This document shows, in pieces, positions 24,460 through 37,080 of a stretch of 64,000 nucleotides of DNA (position 1 is its first letter; each line of letters begins with the position of its first letter). Made by a program: the position numbers and the translations under genes. This DNA is from Prochilodus magdalenae (taxonomy: Eukaryota > Chordata > Actinopteri > Characiformes > Prochilodontidae): assembly GCA_024036415.1 (NCBI GenBank), contig JAMWET010003116.1, positions 434,001 to 498,000 of the forward strand, in the 5' to 3' direction. The notes beneath the pieces are model-generated. The model was not told the origin of the DNA. It ran no database searches and saw only the letters and a program-made list of their open reading frames with translations.

Positions 24460-25037
24460 CACAGAGAAAGAGTGGGAATGTCAGAGAGAGATAGTGAGAA
24501 AGAGAAAGGAGAGAGATTGAGATAAAGACAAAGATGAGAGAGAATGAGAGAGCTAAAAAGAAGGAAGGTAGAGAAAACAGAAACAGAAACAGAAAGAAAG
24601 ACTGATAATGAAATAGAAAGAGGTGAGAACAGGGGGGAGAGAGAGAATGAGGGGAGAGAGGGGGGATAGAGAGAGAGGAAAAGAAAGAAACAAAGAAAGA
24701 AAAGAAGAGAGAGACAGAGAGTGAGGAAGAGTGAGAGAAAAGAAGAGACAGAGAGAAAGGGAGAGAGGGAGAAGAAGAGGGAGAGGGAGAGAGGTTAGCA
24801 ACGGGAAAGACAAATTTAAAGAAAATAGAGACACAATGAATACAGAAAAGAAAAGAAATTAGATCAAGAGTGAGTTACAGAGAGAGAAACAAGGAGATGG
24901 ATAGAGAAAGAGAAATGTAAAGAAGAAACTGATGAAAAGTACAAAAGGAAAAGATTAAAAAAGTGTGAGAGCGATAAAGTGAGAGAGAATGAGAGAATAA
25001 AAGTGAGAGTGAGTGAGAGAGAAAGAGTGGGAGCTAA

Positions 25038-25093
<56 letters not shown>

Positions 25094-25095
25094 TA
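24460..25095. repeat. Long polypurine block ending in (GT)n(GA)n
   Basis: A/G-dominated on the plus strand for over 600 bases, closing with a GT run (25038-25058) and a GA run (25059-25091). It lies just upstream of the gabra1 CpG-rich promoter region. Confidence 0.92.
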
Positions 25096-25439
25096 GTAAG
25101 AGTGAGCGAGGGAGAGTGAGAGAGCCGTGTATGATATGAACGCATTGTCTCAGTCTTTGCGTCCACTTTAATTATGTTGTTGTTTCTGTTGTTGTTGTTG
25201 TTGTTTCTACATGTCGCGTGCCACGTCGCGTCATTATGCGCCATCCTCCAGACAGCACCAATCTGCCACAGAATAAGCCGGAGCGCGCGCTTTGCGTGTC
25301 GCGTGTTTTCCCCTTTAAAATGCCATCTGGGTTCCCTAATGCGTAAATGAGTCCAAAAAAACCCTCACGCACGCGCACGCGCGCACGCACGAACGCACGC
25401 ACGCGCGCGCGCACACACGCACACACTCGGCAGCTCGCA

Positions 25440-25634
25440 GAGGAGCTCTTTCGCTCGAGCCTTTGCAGCGCAGGAGGAGGAGGAGGAGGAGAGGAAGAAG
25501 GCGCGTGATTCTTCATCTCAGGACCCAGTATTTGTGTTCGGGGCTGTTTGTTGGGGGGCTGTTTTCTGGTTGTTGTTGTTGGTCGGAGGAAGACGAAGAC
25601 ATCTGCGATACCACCTTCTGTATTTTTAAAGACG
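25440..25634 (+). other. gabra1: Candidate non-coding first exon A of gabra1
   Basis: A GC-rich stretch ending in GACG|GTGAGT at 25634/25635, a near-consensus donor. It contains a GGA repeat (about 25470-25495). The transcription start is not determined, so the left end is arbitrary. It would splice to the acceptor at 27476-27477. Confidence 0.4.
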
Positions 25635-25679
25635 GTGAGTTTGCGCGCGAGCACGTCGCGTCGCTGTGATGATAGAGAG

Positions 25680-25945
25680 AGATAGAGAGAGAGAGGGAGA
25701 GATAGAGAGAGAGAGATGCAGTGCAGTTAGGTAGCCATATGCATCAAGTGATGGACACTGTGCCTCTTTAAAGGGAGTGATGCTGCATTAGTGCATGTGT
25801 ATGCATACGCACATGCATGTAGGCGCGAGCAGGCTGCTCTGATGGCTAGTGCATCAAAAATTGCGATAGACAGAGGGAGAGACGGAGAGAGGGATGCGGG
25901 AGAGATAGAGGGAGAGAGAGAGAGGGAAGGCGAGTGAAAATGTAA
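25680..25945. repeat. GA-rich short repeats in the promoter region
   Basis: Runs of 'gagagata' type at 25674-25716 and 25865-25925 interrupt the CpG-rich region. A CT run of 8-9 units lies at about 25957-25972. Confidence 0.85.
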
Positions 25946-26298
25946 GAGGATTTGATCTCTCTCTCTCTCTCCTCCAGCCACTGCAAAGAGATTAAGTCGA
26001 CAGCAGCGCGAGCGAAATTGTGCAGCATGTAGCATGTTGAAGGAAGAGGGGGAGTGAGTCGAGGGTGGGAGGTGGTGGGGGGTGGATTTAGGGGGCTTCA
26101 GGAAAGGGAGATGTTGGGTGCCACCTTTCATTCTGACAGAAAATCGAGCCCCAGTTTTAGCTCTGCTGAGGTGCTGGGGCTGGACGGTGTGTGCTGCTGA
26201 TATCGCGGTTCAGACGTCACGGTACGGTTCGCTGAGCGCGCTGCGGTTACCGTCTGTTCCAACTTAGGCAAACTGAATATACCATACTTCATCCGAGC

Positions 26299-26337
<39 letters not shown>
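26299..26337. repeat. (CT)n microsatellite in the promoter region
   Basis: About 19 CT units, on the minus strand a GAGA tract. Confidence 0.95.
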
Positions 26338-26341
<4 letters not shown>

Positions 26342-26699
26342 CGTCTTACTTTTCTGTGAGCTCGCGGACGCACCCTCAGCATCCTCTCAGCGAGCTACTA
26401 GTGGCCAGCTCTTGCACGGTGTTTGTGGGGGGGCTGGAAGTTTCGCTGTAAGTGCTCCGGAAGGTTAGCAGGCGCGTGCGTTGGGGTGTGAATGATGCAG
26501 TGGAGGGTGGCTTTAAGTGTGTGTGTTTGTTTGTGGAGGTGAGGGGGGGTCACTTTTGGACCGCATCTACTCTATTGTATAGGGGCGTGCGTGCACGGTT
26601 GGGGTGAAATATAAATTGGACGCGCGTGCGTTTTGTGTTTGTACAACCCCCCCACACAACAACTGAGCGCAACTTCCCCTGAAGGTGTGCGAGCTGCAA

Positions 26700-26860
26700 A
26701 ACCCCGTGAGGTTTCACAGGGCTCTGGGAAGCGTTCGTGCGTTACGAAAAGACGTCACCCAGACGCGTGCGTTGTGCCGAAATAAGAAAGGCACGGAATC
26801 CGCCGACGCTACTGCTGCTCGTGAGCAAACCGGGATCCGCTCCGCGCTAGCTTAGAAAGG
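26700..26860 (+). other. gabra1: Candidate non-coding first exon B of gabra1
   Basis: CpG-rich sequence ending in AAAGG|GTGAGT at 26860/26861, a second good donor upstream of the same acceptor. The left end is arbitrary. It could be an alternative promoter or a chance site. Confidence 0.3.
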
Positions 26861-27477
26861 GTGAGTGGCTTTCCCTCCCCACCCCACAGCCCTTTTTTCT
26901 GCCCTTTTGTCTCGTGCACGATGATTTGGGATGTCTGGTGCCTATGCGTAAAATAAAAAAAACCCTACCAGGCACACACAAGGGCGCGCGCGCGCGAATG
27001 CTTTCATGCTGGGCTTTGCACGAGCGTCTCTGATATAGGATGCGTCTCACGTGCGCGGACGCGAGCGAACCGTGCTAATTGTGATATTCCTGCACCGGGC
27101 GGTTCGTGCATGCTCCTCGTCGGCGGAGCGCGCTCTCCGTACGCGCGGGCGGCTCGAGGAGAGACCGGGTGATCAGACGTTAAGTAGCGCGTGCCGCTCG
27201 AGCCGAAATGTACGCGATGCACTTTCTCGTCGCACGCAGGGTCAGCACGCGCCACTCTTCGGCAAACAGATTAGGTCAGAGACGCACGTGCGTGCGCTAA
27301 ATCTGGAGGGGTTTCGATGCAGATGCGTTCGCAGCACGCCTCGCCTCTAATGACCTGCACTTACTTCTGGGCTGCAGCGGCCTCAGATGTGCTTCAGATG
27401 CATTGCCATTGCAGTGGCATAGCGGAACACTTACCGGCGTTCCTCTAACGTGTTCTTATTTTATGCCTCTTTTCCAG

Positions 27478-27505
27478 GGAGAAGGAATTCCGCCCTTCCG
27501 GAAGG
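27478..27505 (+). other. gabra1: 5' UTR segment of gabra1 first coding exon
   Basis: The acceptor TTTTCCAG ends at 27477 and the ATG follows 28 bases later, so the upstream leader must come from another exon. The start context is AAGGATGT, with purines at -3 and -1. Confidence 0.65.
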
Positions 27506-27579
27506 ATGTGGAGACGGCTAGGAGCCGCATGGGTTTGGGCCTGTTTCCTGGTGGCTGAGGTTCTGAGCAGCAGCAAGAG
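27506..27579 (+). CDS. gabra1: gabra1 coding exon 1: signal peptide
   Basis: Encodes residues 1-24 and two bases of codon 25 of the GABA-A receptor alpha-1 subunit. The peptide starts MWRRLGAAWVWACFL and continues through VAEVLSSSK: a basic n-region, a hydrophobic core and a small polar stretch, as in a cleavable signal peptide. Signal sequences differ widely between alpha subunits, so this exon alone does not identify the gene. Assignment rests on phase: the donor AG|GTAGGT at 27579/27580 leaves phase 2, which fits exon 2 exactly. The ATG is the first in the exon. The next coding exon is 5.0 kb downstream. Cleavage is probably near the SSS stretch (inference). Confidence 0.75.
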
Positions 27580-28225
27580 GTAGGTCTCTGTTTTTCCTGA
27601 GGGGTTCAGGAGGTTCTGACCGAAGTCAGTGGGAGAAATATATAATCTGCAGTGGGTAATCCCTGTAAAACCGGGACAGGGAGCCACAAGAACCGGATCT
27701 CCACCAAAACATAGCACACAGCAGACTTATGTGGATGTGTCATGAAATGGAGCTCATGCAATTGACCAAAACAGTGAAGATACAAGCTTCCAGAAAGCGA
27801 AACTTGTTAAGGCTTAATTGAGTCTAGGCATTCTCATACATCACACTGTGGGACTGACTGATATCATTCATCGCACCAGGAAGTTCAAACAAGGTCAAAG
27901 CAGAAAGATGGAGGAGCTGGAATACTCTCTGTCCGTGTGTTTAAAGTGCGAGATGTAGAGTGACCCAGTGAAGACGTAGATGAGAAACTTGTTTTAATAG
28001 TGATGTGTCTGGTCAGGGTAACGTGTGAACGTGGGTCAAATGTGCTAAACAAAAATGTGCTCTTTGGGGCTCAAATCAGATATTTTCTGCTAAAATTCCT
28101 TGAAGAAATGAAAATTAATACACATAAGTAAGTCATAATAACCAGTTTTGGGCGGCTGTTTTGTAGGCCACCTTCGTCTTGTCTACGTCTCTGTCTACAA
28201 CTGAGATGCTAATGAATGACTGAAC

Positions 28226-28227
<2 letters not shown>
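27580..28227 (+). other. gabra1 intron 1, first part: nothing recognised
   Basis: No repeat or gene is recognised. Intron 1 spans 27580-32584. Confidence 0.5.
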
Positions 28228-28261
<34 letters not shown>

Positions 28262-28262
28262 A
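28228..28262. repeat. (GATA)n microsatellite
   Basis: About eight uninterrupted 'gata'/'tagata' units. Confidence 0.95.
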
Positions 28263-28284
28263 ACACCACATTAAAGTTGATATA

Positions 28285-29075
28285 AGACTGTTTAATTAAG
28301 AGTTAACTAATTAATATGCATTGCCTTTGATAGCTGATATAAATAAACCATAGATATAAACAACAAACAGCTTGTCGGAGTCACATTCAGAAAGGCTAGA
28401 TCAATACAGCATTCACATTTAGTGGAAATAAGCCTTCACGGGCCGCATTTAGAGTTAATTAAGACGAATTAAGCATGGATTAATTGATGTGCATTGTCTC
28501 TGACAGCCGATATAAACAAATACATAAGTAAACAAACAAACAAACAAACAAATCAATCAATCATCAATAAATAAATACCCATAAAACATAGATCAATGAA
28601 TACCTCACATTTAGTTGAAAAATAGGGCTTTAGGCATGACTGCATGGATAATTAGGATTAATTAAGAGATGGTTAATTGGTGCTTATTGCTTCTAACAGC
28701 TGATATAAATAAACAAACAAACAAACAAACAAATAAATATAAGTTTCATAAAGGGAGTAATCAATAAAAACTCACATTTAGAGGAAATAAGGCTTTAGCC
28801 ATGACCGGGCAGATTCAGAGTTAATCAAACTTTATTCAGCGTTGGTTAACTCATGTGCATTGTTTCTGATAGTGCATATAAACAACCAAACAAATCAATT
28901 AATCAATCAATCAATTAATCAGACAGTCTATAAATAAATACCTATAAAAGATAGATCAATAAATAACTCACCTTTAGTGGAAACAAGGCCATTAGCCATC
29001 ACTGACCTCATTTAGAGTTAATGAGGATTAATTAAAGGTTGGTGAATTGATGCCTCAGATAGTCTGTGTTAATCA
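28285..29075. repeat. ~180-bp tandem repeat, about five copies
   Basis: Each unit has 'ggttaattgatgtgcattg' followed by 'ctgatataaataaacaaac' and 'catttagtggaaataaggc'. The first phrase recurs near 28312, 28480, 28672, 28845 and 29043, so spacing is about 170-200 bases. Short AAAC, AATC and AAAT runs inside the units differ in length. Confidence 0.8.
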
Positions 29076-29685
29076 ATAGTTAATTTATTCTTTCATTAAA
29101 TAAACAGCTCCCAATGTGTCACATTCAGATCAATGCCTCTATTTGCAGTAGCGTCCTGCTGTAGTGTAATAAGCATGTTATTATCAGTGTTATAAGCGCA
29201 GCTATGGATGAAGAGCTGAACTCTGCAGGGCTCTCTGAGGCTTTGGCTGGTCTCCTCGGAGCTGCACACTGTTGCTGTGCGGCTGACCTGTAGATGGGGT
29301 TGCTGCACAATCTTTTATTGGGGACATGTCCGCAGCACAGAAACACGTGTGCTGCACGGCTTTCTGCTTTATTCGTCCCTCTGTTCTCGCTCATCCGCCT
29401 CCCCGCCCCCATTCCCTCCATCCAAAATGTACTCCGTGTACTCCTGCTGCGGTGTTTAACCCCTAACGGTCCAGAGCTGTCAGTCCAGCACGCAGAGGAT
29501 TTACAGCCATATCTGTTCATTAGAGACAGGGTTATTAACAACTGATCACATTTACGCTCCAGAGGGTCCAGTCAGGTCTCGTTTACACTGAATAACCACG
29601 CACACTGAAACATGGATGTTATGTGTTGAGTTTACAGTCTGCACTTTATACATGTATCACATATGTATAAAAGCTCACCAGACAG
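29076..29685. other. Intron 1: no gene recognised
   Basis: Open frames on both strands at 29125-29545 overlap and have no recognisable domain. Confidence 0.4.
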
Positions 29686-29689
29686 TATG

Positions 29690-30015
29690 TGAGTCACCTG
29701 TGACTGAACTGTACCTAGCAGTGTGTAATCCCTCCACAAGCACCAATAACAGCTGTGAGTGGACTTGCTGGTAGGCCCGTATGACTGTATGCTTCTTAGC
29801 TTGGCTTATGGCTTGTGGCAGGCCTAAATGTAGTCACTCCTTACAGCCAACCAGTAACATCTGCTTTCGAGCCATTTTCCACACATGGAATGAGACATTT
29901 CCTGCACGGTACCACCTCTTCTCACTTTATGGATCCCACCATTCACACCGTGCAGGGATTTATAACCTCATCATTTGCCTTCAGCACCATCTGTAGGAGC
30001 CGGAAGAAACTACCA
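29690..30015 (+). repeat. Dispersed repeat family D copy
   Basis: Shares 'gtgtgtaatccctccacaa' and 'cacatggaatgagacattt' with the copy at 40.2 kb. Open frames here are incidental. Confidence 0.65.
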
Positions 30016-30781
<766 letters not shown>

Positions 30782-31077
30782 ATTAAAAAATCCAGAGTAT
30801 GTTAAATTTACAGTTGAGGCCAAAAACGTTCTTCATGTTCATTCTAAGTTTATGGAAGGAGATTTTATTATGGCCTACAGCATTTCTGTTCATCCATTTA
30901 TCATGAAATTGATACATCATGTACAGATCAGCAGACGATTTCAAAAAATGATGGTGGCAGTATATATATAATACATACAGACTGTGTTATTATTACAAGT
31001 AGGTACTTACATATTGCATGTGCTCAATATGCAAATATTGAGTCCTGATAAGCAATAAAAACACCCCTGTGCATGTC

Positions 31078-31258
31078 GGTGTGTGTTTGTGTGTGTGAGC
31101 GAGTGTGTGTGTTTGTGTGTGACTGTTTGTCTGTGTGTGAGAGTGTGTATCTGTGTGTGTGTGTGTCTGTGTTTGTGAACAAGTATGTGTGTATGTCACT
31201 GTGTGTAAGTGTGTGAGAGTGAGTCTGTGTTTGTGTGTGTGTGTGTGTGTGTGTGACT
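31078..31258. repeat. Degenerate (GT)n array
   Basis: GT-rich with 'gtgtgtgtctgtgt' and 'gtgagagtgtgt' interruptions. Confidence 0.9.
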
Positions 31259-31518
31259 GTTGGTTGTGTCAGGCTATTTGTTGAGGCTGATGTAATGAGT
31301 CTCAGCTGAGCTGTATTACGTTCCCTGTGAATAAACGAGTGTCACTCCTCCTCCTGCCACTCTGAACACATCTTTCATTCCCCAACTACGATGCAGCATC
31401 GCTCCCTTCATCACTCCGTCCATCTCTGACTCGTGTGCTCCGCGTACCACGGTGTGTGGTGGTGTATAACGCTGTATGTGTCAGTGTTAACTCAGCAGCT
31501 CACATTCACTGCCATGTG

Positions 31519-31527
31519 ATTCTCTCA

Positions 31528-31561
<34 letters not shown>

Positions 31562-32034
31562 CTTTCTCTCTCTCTCTATCTGCCTCTCTGTCTCTATGTC
31601 CCTCTTTTTATCCCTCTCCTTCTCTCTCCCTCTCTCTCGCTCTGGCGCAACCTCTCTCTCTGTATCTCTATTCCTCTCTCTCTCTCCTTCTCCTGTATTT
31701 CTTCTCTTCTCTCTTTTTCCCTTTCTATACCCCTCTCTCTCCCTTCCTCTCTCTCTGTTGCGCTCTCTCTCTGTCTCACTCTCTCTCAATACCTCTTTCT
31801 CTCTATACCTCTCTCCCTTTCTCTCTCTATACTTTTTTCTCTGTCTCTGCCCTCTCCCTATTCCTTTCATGTTCCATCTCTCCTCTTTATTCTCTATTTC
31901 TCATTCCTCATCTTGCTCTCTTTCTCCTCTTTCCTTTTCTCTCCCTCTTTTCTTCTATTTATCTCTCTTTTGTCATTACTTTATTCTCTTGTACTCTCCC
32001 TTTCTTTACTTAGTGTTCTTCTTTACTTAGTCGT

Positions 32035-32071
<37 letters not shown>
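31519..32071. repeat. Polypyrimidine (CT)-rich block
   Basis: About 550 bases almost entirely C/T on the plus strand, ending in a clean CT run (32038-32071). The long serine/leucine open frames in several frames and the arginine/glutamate ones on the other strand are low-complexity artefacts. Confidence 0.95.
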
Positions 32072-32075
<4 letters not shown>

Positions 32076-32584
32076 ACCTCCTCTTCTCCTTGTAGTTGGT
32101 TCTCTGTATTCTCCAGACGTTCTCCGCTGTTTGTTCAGTCTGGTGTCCACCAACAAATAAACAATAAATAAACGACGAGTAAACAGCAGCGTTAGCGGGG
32201 GATTGTTGTTAGCGGAGGAGAACTGCCCCCCGTACTGGTCTGATTTAATCTCTCTGTAGATCTGAAATATTTATGAGTGTAGATGTGACGCGCTACGTGC
32301 CATTAACACTCGTTTGTGCTTTTGTTTTCCTCTTGTTTCCTTCATGCGGTTAACAATGCGCTCCATTTGTCCAGTGGGCTCTCTGGCTCTTAAGGGCGTA
32401 TTGAAAATGCTTCCTCGCCGTGTTTCCTCATCTTTACGCCCTCAAGATGAAAGTAGATGTGATGTTCAGAAATTCTCTTTCATCCGGAAGTTCGTCCCAC
32501 AGCGGGCTGGAGCCGTTTTCCTCTCCGCTGATAGGATTCATCATCGCTCCCACTCTAACTTCTCTCCCTCTTTTGCCCCGTCAG

Positions 32585-32694
32585 CTCTAACCAGAATGGC
32601 TCGGATGAGCAGAAGGACAACACCACCGTTTTCACCAGGATCTTGGACAGTCTTCTGGACGGCTATGACAACCGTCTCAGGCCGGGACTCGGAG
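32585..32694 (+). CDS. gabra1: gabra1 coding exon 2: start of mature extracellular domain
   Basis: Encodes the rest of codon 25 to the first base of codon 62. After a short acidic linker ([10 protein letters not shown]) it reads [19 protein letters not shown] and RLRPGLG, the N-terminal helix and first strand shared by GABA-A alpha subunits. [10 protein letters not shown] is characteristic of alpha-1; alpha-2, -3 and -5 have ITIFTRIL. NTT is the conserved N-glycosylation site. The acceptor TTTTGCCCCGTCAG ends at 32584 and the donor is GGAG|GTTTGT at 32694/32695, slightly weak because of T at +3. The phases fit both neighbouring exons. Confidence 0.93.
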
Positions 32695-33166
32695 GTTTGT
32701 GTTGTTTTGTGTACTTTATTGGACTCTAGGTTCCAGTTTAAAGGGTCTTATTTCTATTCTTTCTCCCCTCTCTCTCTCCTGCTGTCTCTCTTTCCTCTCT
32801 CATTCTCCCTTACTGTCTCTCCTTTTCACTAATTCTCTCTTTCTCTCATTTAACATCACAGAAAAAATGAATTATCCACACGTATTTTGAATGTTGTTTA
32901 ATGATCCATTGCATATACAATATCCATATACAGAGATACAACACACACCTAAAGCTCTTCAGCAGAACTCTTATCAGTATCATTAATAATAATACATAAT
33001 AAAAAGAATAAAAAGAGAAAATAACGCTGATAATAATAATTTGTGTGTATTGTGATCATGTTTGAAAAACATGACTGACTCCGCCCACAAAATAAACAAC
33101 ACAAAACACAGCTTGTGCAATAATCACACTACACCATCACATCGTTCTACTGTTGTAAAAAACTGA

Positions 33167-33167
<1 letters not shown>

Positions 33168-33206
<39 letters not shown>

Positions 33207-33207
33207 T
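33168..33207. repeat. (ATT)n microsatellite in intron 2
   Basis: About twelve 'att' units. Confidence 0.95.
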
Positions 33208-33540
33208 CATTATCATAATTTTAAAGGGAACCTGCTAATTTGCTAATTGGCAGTGTTGATAATTGTGTTATGGTTCTACTGGAACAGATTTGAATGCTTC
33301 AGTTTTCCGAAAACACTGTACTTTCCTCAGACTGTACATTTGTATTCACCCTCTGCCTGACACACTGTTAAAGCACCTGTGTCTGTAAGCCCTGCCTCCT
33401 GATGTGGCAGGCAGTAAGGACTGTATTACAAGATGATGTCACCTTGTAACAGAGAAAAGGACTGGAATTCCAGGGAGACATTTCAGGCAACTGGGAAAAC
33501 TGGTTCTGTGGGAAATAGATTTATAGGTCTTTAATTAAAC

Positions 33541-36195
33541 TTTATCCATCACCAACATTGTTCCTTCATCCGTTTATTCCTGTATCCATCACCACCATTG
33601 TTCCTTCATCCATTTATTCCTGTATCCATCACCACCATTGTTCCTTCATCCATTTATTCCTGTATCCATCACCACCATTGTTCCTTCATCCGTTTATTCC
33701 TGTATCCATCACCAACATTGTTCCTTCATCATTTCATTCCTTTATCCATCACCAACATTGTTCCTTCATCCATTTATTCCTTTATCCATCACCAACATTG
33801 TTCCTTCATCATTTCATTCCTTTATCCATCACCAACATTGTTCCTTCATCCATTTATTCCTTTATCTATCACCAACATTGTTCCTTCATCCATTTATTCC
33901 TTTATCCATCACCAACATTGTTCCTTCATCCGTTTATTCCTTTATCCATCACCAACATTGTTCCTACATCCGTTTATTCCTTTATCCATCACCAACATTG
34001 TTCCTACATCCGTTTATTCCTTTATCCATCACCAACATTGTTCCTTCATCCGTTTATTCCTTTATCCATCATCAACATTGTTCCTACATCCATTTATTCC
34101 TTTATCCATCACCAACATTGTTCCTTCATCATTTCATTCCTTTATCCATCACCAACATTGTTCCTTCATCCATTTATTCCTTTATCCATCACCAACATTG
34201 TTCCTTCATCCGTTTATTCCTTTATCCATCACCAGCATTGTTCCTACATCCGTTTATTCCTTTATCCATCACCAACATTGTTCCTACATCCGTTTATTCC
34301 TTTATCCATCACCAACATTGTTCCTTCATCCGTTTATTCCTTTATCCATCATCAACATTGTTCCTACATCCGTTTATTCCTTTATCCATCACCAACATTG
34401 TTCCTTCATCCGTTTATTCCTTTATCCATCATCAACATTGTTCCTACATCCATTTATTCCTTTATCCATCACCAACATTGTTCCTTCATCCATTTATTCC
34501 TTTATCCATCATCAACATTGTTTGCTCATCATTTCATTCCTTTATCCATCACCAACATTGTTCCTTCATCCATTTATTCCTTTATCCATCACCAACAATG
34601 TTCCTTCATCCGTTTATTCCTTTATCCATCACCAACATTGTTCCTACATCCGTTTATTCCTTTATCCATCACCAACATTGTTCCTACATCCGTTTATTCC
34701 TTTATCCATCACCAACATTGTTCCTTCATCCGTTTATTCCTTTATCCATCATCAACATTGTTCCTACATCCATTTATTCCTTTATCCATCACCAACATTG
34801 TTCCTTCATCATTTCATTCCTTTATCCATCACCAACATTGTTCCTTCATCCATTTATTCCTTTATCCATCACCAACATTGTTCCTTCATCCATTTATTCC
34901 TTTATCCATCACCAACATTGTTCCTACATCCGTTTATTCCTTTATCCATCACCAACATTGTTCCTACATCCGTTTATTCCTTTATCCATCACCAACATTG
35001 TTCCTACATCCGTTTATTCCTTTATCCATCACCAACATTGTTCCTTCATCCGTTTATTCCTTTATCCATCATCAACATTGTTCCTACATCCGTTTATTCC
35101 TTTATCCATCACCAACATTGTTCCTTCATCCGTTTATTCCTTTATCCATCATCAACATTGTTCCTACATCCATTTATTCCTTTATCCATCACCAACATTG
35201 TTCCTTCATCCATTTATTCCTTTATCCATCATCAACATTGTTTGCTCATCATTTCATTCCTTTATCCATCACCAACATTGTTCCTTCATCCATTTATTCC
35301 TTCATCTATCACCAACATTGTTCCTTCATCCATTTATTCCTTTATCCATCACCAACATTGTTCCTTCATCCGTTTATTCCTTTATCCATCACCAACATTG
35401 TTCCTACATCCGTTTATTCCTTTATCCATCACCAACATTGTTCCTACATCCGTTTATTCCTTTATCCATCACCAACATTGTTCCTTCATCCGTTTATTCC
35501 TTTATCCATCATCAACATTGTTCCTACATCCGTTTATTCCTTTATCCATCACCAACATTGTTCCTTCATCCGTTTATTCCTTTATCCATCATCAACATTG
35601 TTCCTACATCCATTTATTCCTTTATCCATCACCAACATTGTTCCTTCATCCATTTATTCCTTTATCCATCACCAACATTGTTCCTACATCCGTTTATTCC
35701 TTTATCCATCACCAACATTGTTCCTTCATCCATTTATTCCTTTATCCATCACCAACATTGTTCCTTCATCCATTTATTCCTTTATCCATCACCAACATTG
35801 TTCCTTCATCCGTTTATTCCTTTATCCATCACCAACATTGTTCCTACATCCGTTTATTCCTTTATCCATCACCAACATTGTTCCTACATCCGTTTATTCC
35901 TTTATCCATCACCAACATTGTTCCTTCATCCGTTTATTCCTTTATCCATCATCAACATTGTTCCTACATCCGTTTATTCCTTTATCCATCACCAACATTG
36001 TTCCTTCATCCGTTTATTCCTTTATCCATCATCAACATTGTTCCTACATCCATTTATTCCTTTATCCATCACCAACATTGTTCCTTCATCCATTTATTCC
36101 TTTATCCATCATCAACATTGTTTGCTCATCATTTCATTCCTTTATCCATCACCAACATTGTTCCTTCATCCATTTATTCCTTTATCCATCACCCT
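33541..36195. repeat. 40-bp minisatellite, ~66 copies, in gabra1 intron 2
   Basis: The unit is 'tttatccatcaccaacattg' followed by 'ttccttcatccgtttattcc'. Variants fall at a few positions: acc/atc, cctt/ccta, cgttt/cattt/atttc, and a 'tttgctcatc' form. The first four units begin 'tgta' and use 'accaccattg'. Because 40 leaves remainder 1 on division by 3 and the unit lacks stops in any forward frame, all three forward frames stay open for over 2.7 kb, giving three apparent proteins of about 940 residues with the same repeats. They are not genes: same composition in every frame, inside an intron, and three-unit periodicity imposed by arithmetic. Diverged remnants continue to about 36,400. Confidence 0.97.
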
Positions 36196-36419
36196 TATCC
36201 GTTCCTTCACATGTTTATTCCTTTATCTATTACCAACACCTTTTCTTTCATCCCTTCAATCCTTTATTCATCACATTTTTCCTTCATCCATTCATTTCTT
36301 TTATCAATCACCAACACAATTCCTTCCTACCTTCATTCCTTTATCCATCACCAAGACTGTTCATCATCCCTTCATTTCTTTATCCATCACTAACATTGTA
36401 ACACTAAGTCAACATTGTT

Positions 36420-37080
36420 TTCGGCATCTGTGCACATCATTTAACACTTAACGTGAATTAAAGCCCGCCATGATTCATCACACAGGCAGATTGTAGTTTT
36501 TGTTTACTGTTTATGTTTTCTGTTTGGCGCTCCTGACCTCATTCGAGCATCATACATGGCTCACATCCGCTAACGTAACAGAAAACTTACAGCATATGAC
36601 GAAGTGACATTGATTTTGACTGGCAGCTTTGACTCGGCATCAATCACCGCTCATGTTTGGGGGTGACGGTACTGAGCCCCAAGGCACAGAGATGCTGCTC
36701 TTCACAGACAAAGCCCAAAATATCAGAATCCCAATCGGAAGATTTTGTTCACCGACTGTGTGATGTGTATGGAAACTCTAGTTGGTGTCAACATTAATTT
36801 TGGTGATATAACATATACGACACCTGCAAACTTTATGGAAAAATGTGTTTAGGACTATCACCATCACACTGTCCAACCTTTATCTCCATATTTAGATCCA
36901 TTTCTTGGGAAAATCATTCAAAATCATTGAAGAACAAGATGAACTGGCCAATAGAAATGCTCCAACATGACTTGACATAAACTCTGTATTTTAACTTTAA
37001 AGTGAAGTGAAGAACATTTTGTCTGCTTCTGTAATGTTTATGTAGATGTTTTCATTTGGACAGAGATGATAGGAACAACT
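36420..37080. other. Intron 2: nothing recognised
   Basis: Unique-looking sequence. Confidence 0.4.

Larger units (their letters stand above)
25200..27477 (+). promoter_or_regulatory. CpG-rich promoter and 5' region of gabra1
   Basis: From about 25,200 the sequence becomes GC- and CpG-rich (for example 'cgcgcgcgcgcacacacgca' near 25402 and dense CpG at 27040-27300), unlike the AT-rich surroundings. It ends at the exon that carries the start codon. Vertebrate GABRA1 is a neuronal gene with alternative non-coding first exons (established knowledge). No TATA box, Inr or specific factor site is assigned with confidence. Confidence 0.7.

Noticed and set aside
25172..25654. Minus-strand open frame of 160 residues in the CpG-rich region
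   Set aside because: Arginine/proline/valine composition follows from CpG and GGA repeats; no domain, and it overlaps the likely non-coding first exon.
31435..32095. Long serine/leucine-rich open frames
   Set aside because: Low-complexity CT block read in several frames; complementary frames are equally open.
33541..36195. Possible CRISPR-like array
   Set aside because: Units are contiguous with no spacers, and the context is a vertebrate intron.
33558..36451. Three overlapping open frames of about 940 residues that look like large repetitive proteins
   Set aside because: All three frames carry the same 40-bp repeat inside an intron; the lack of stops is a consequence of unit length and composition.
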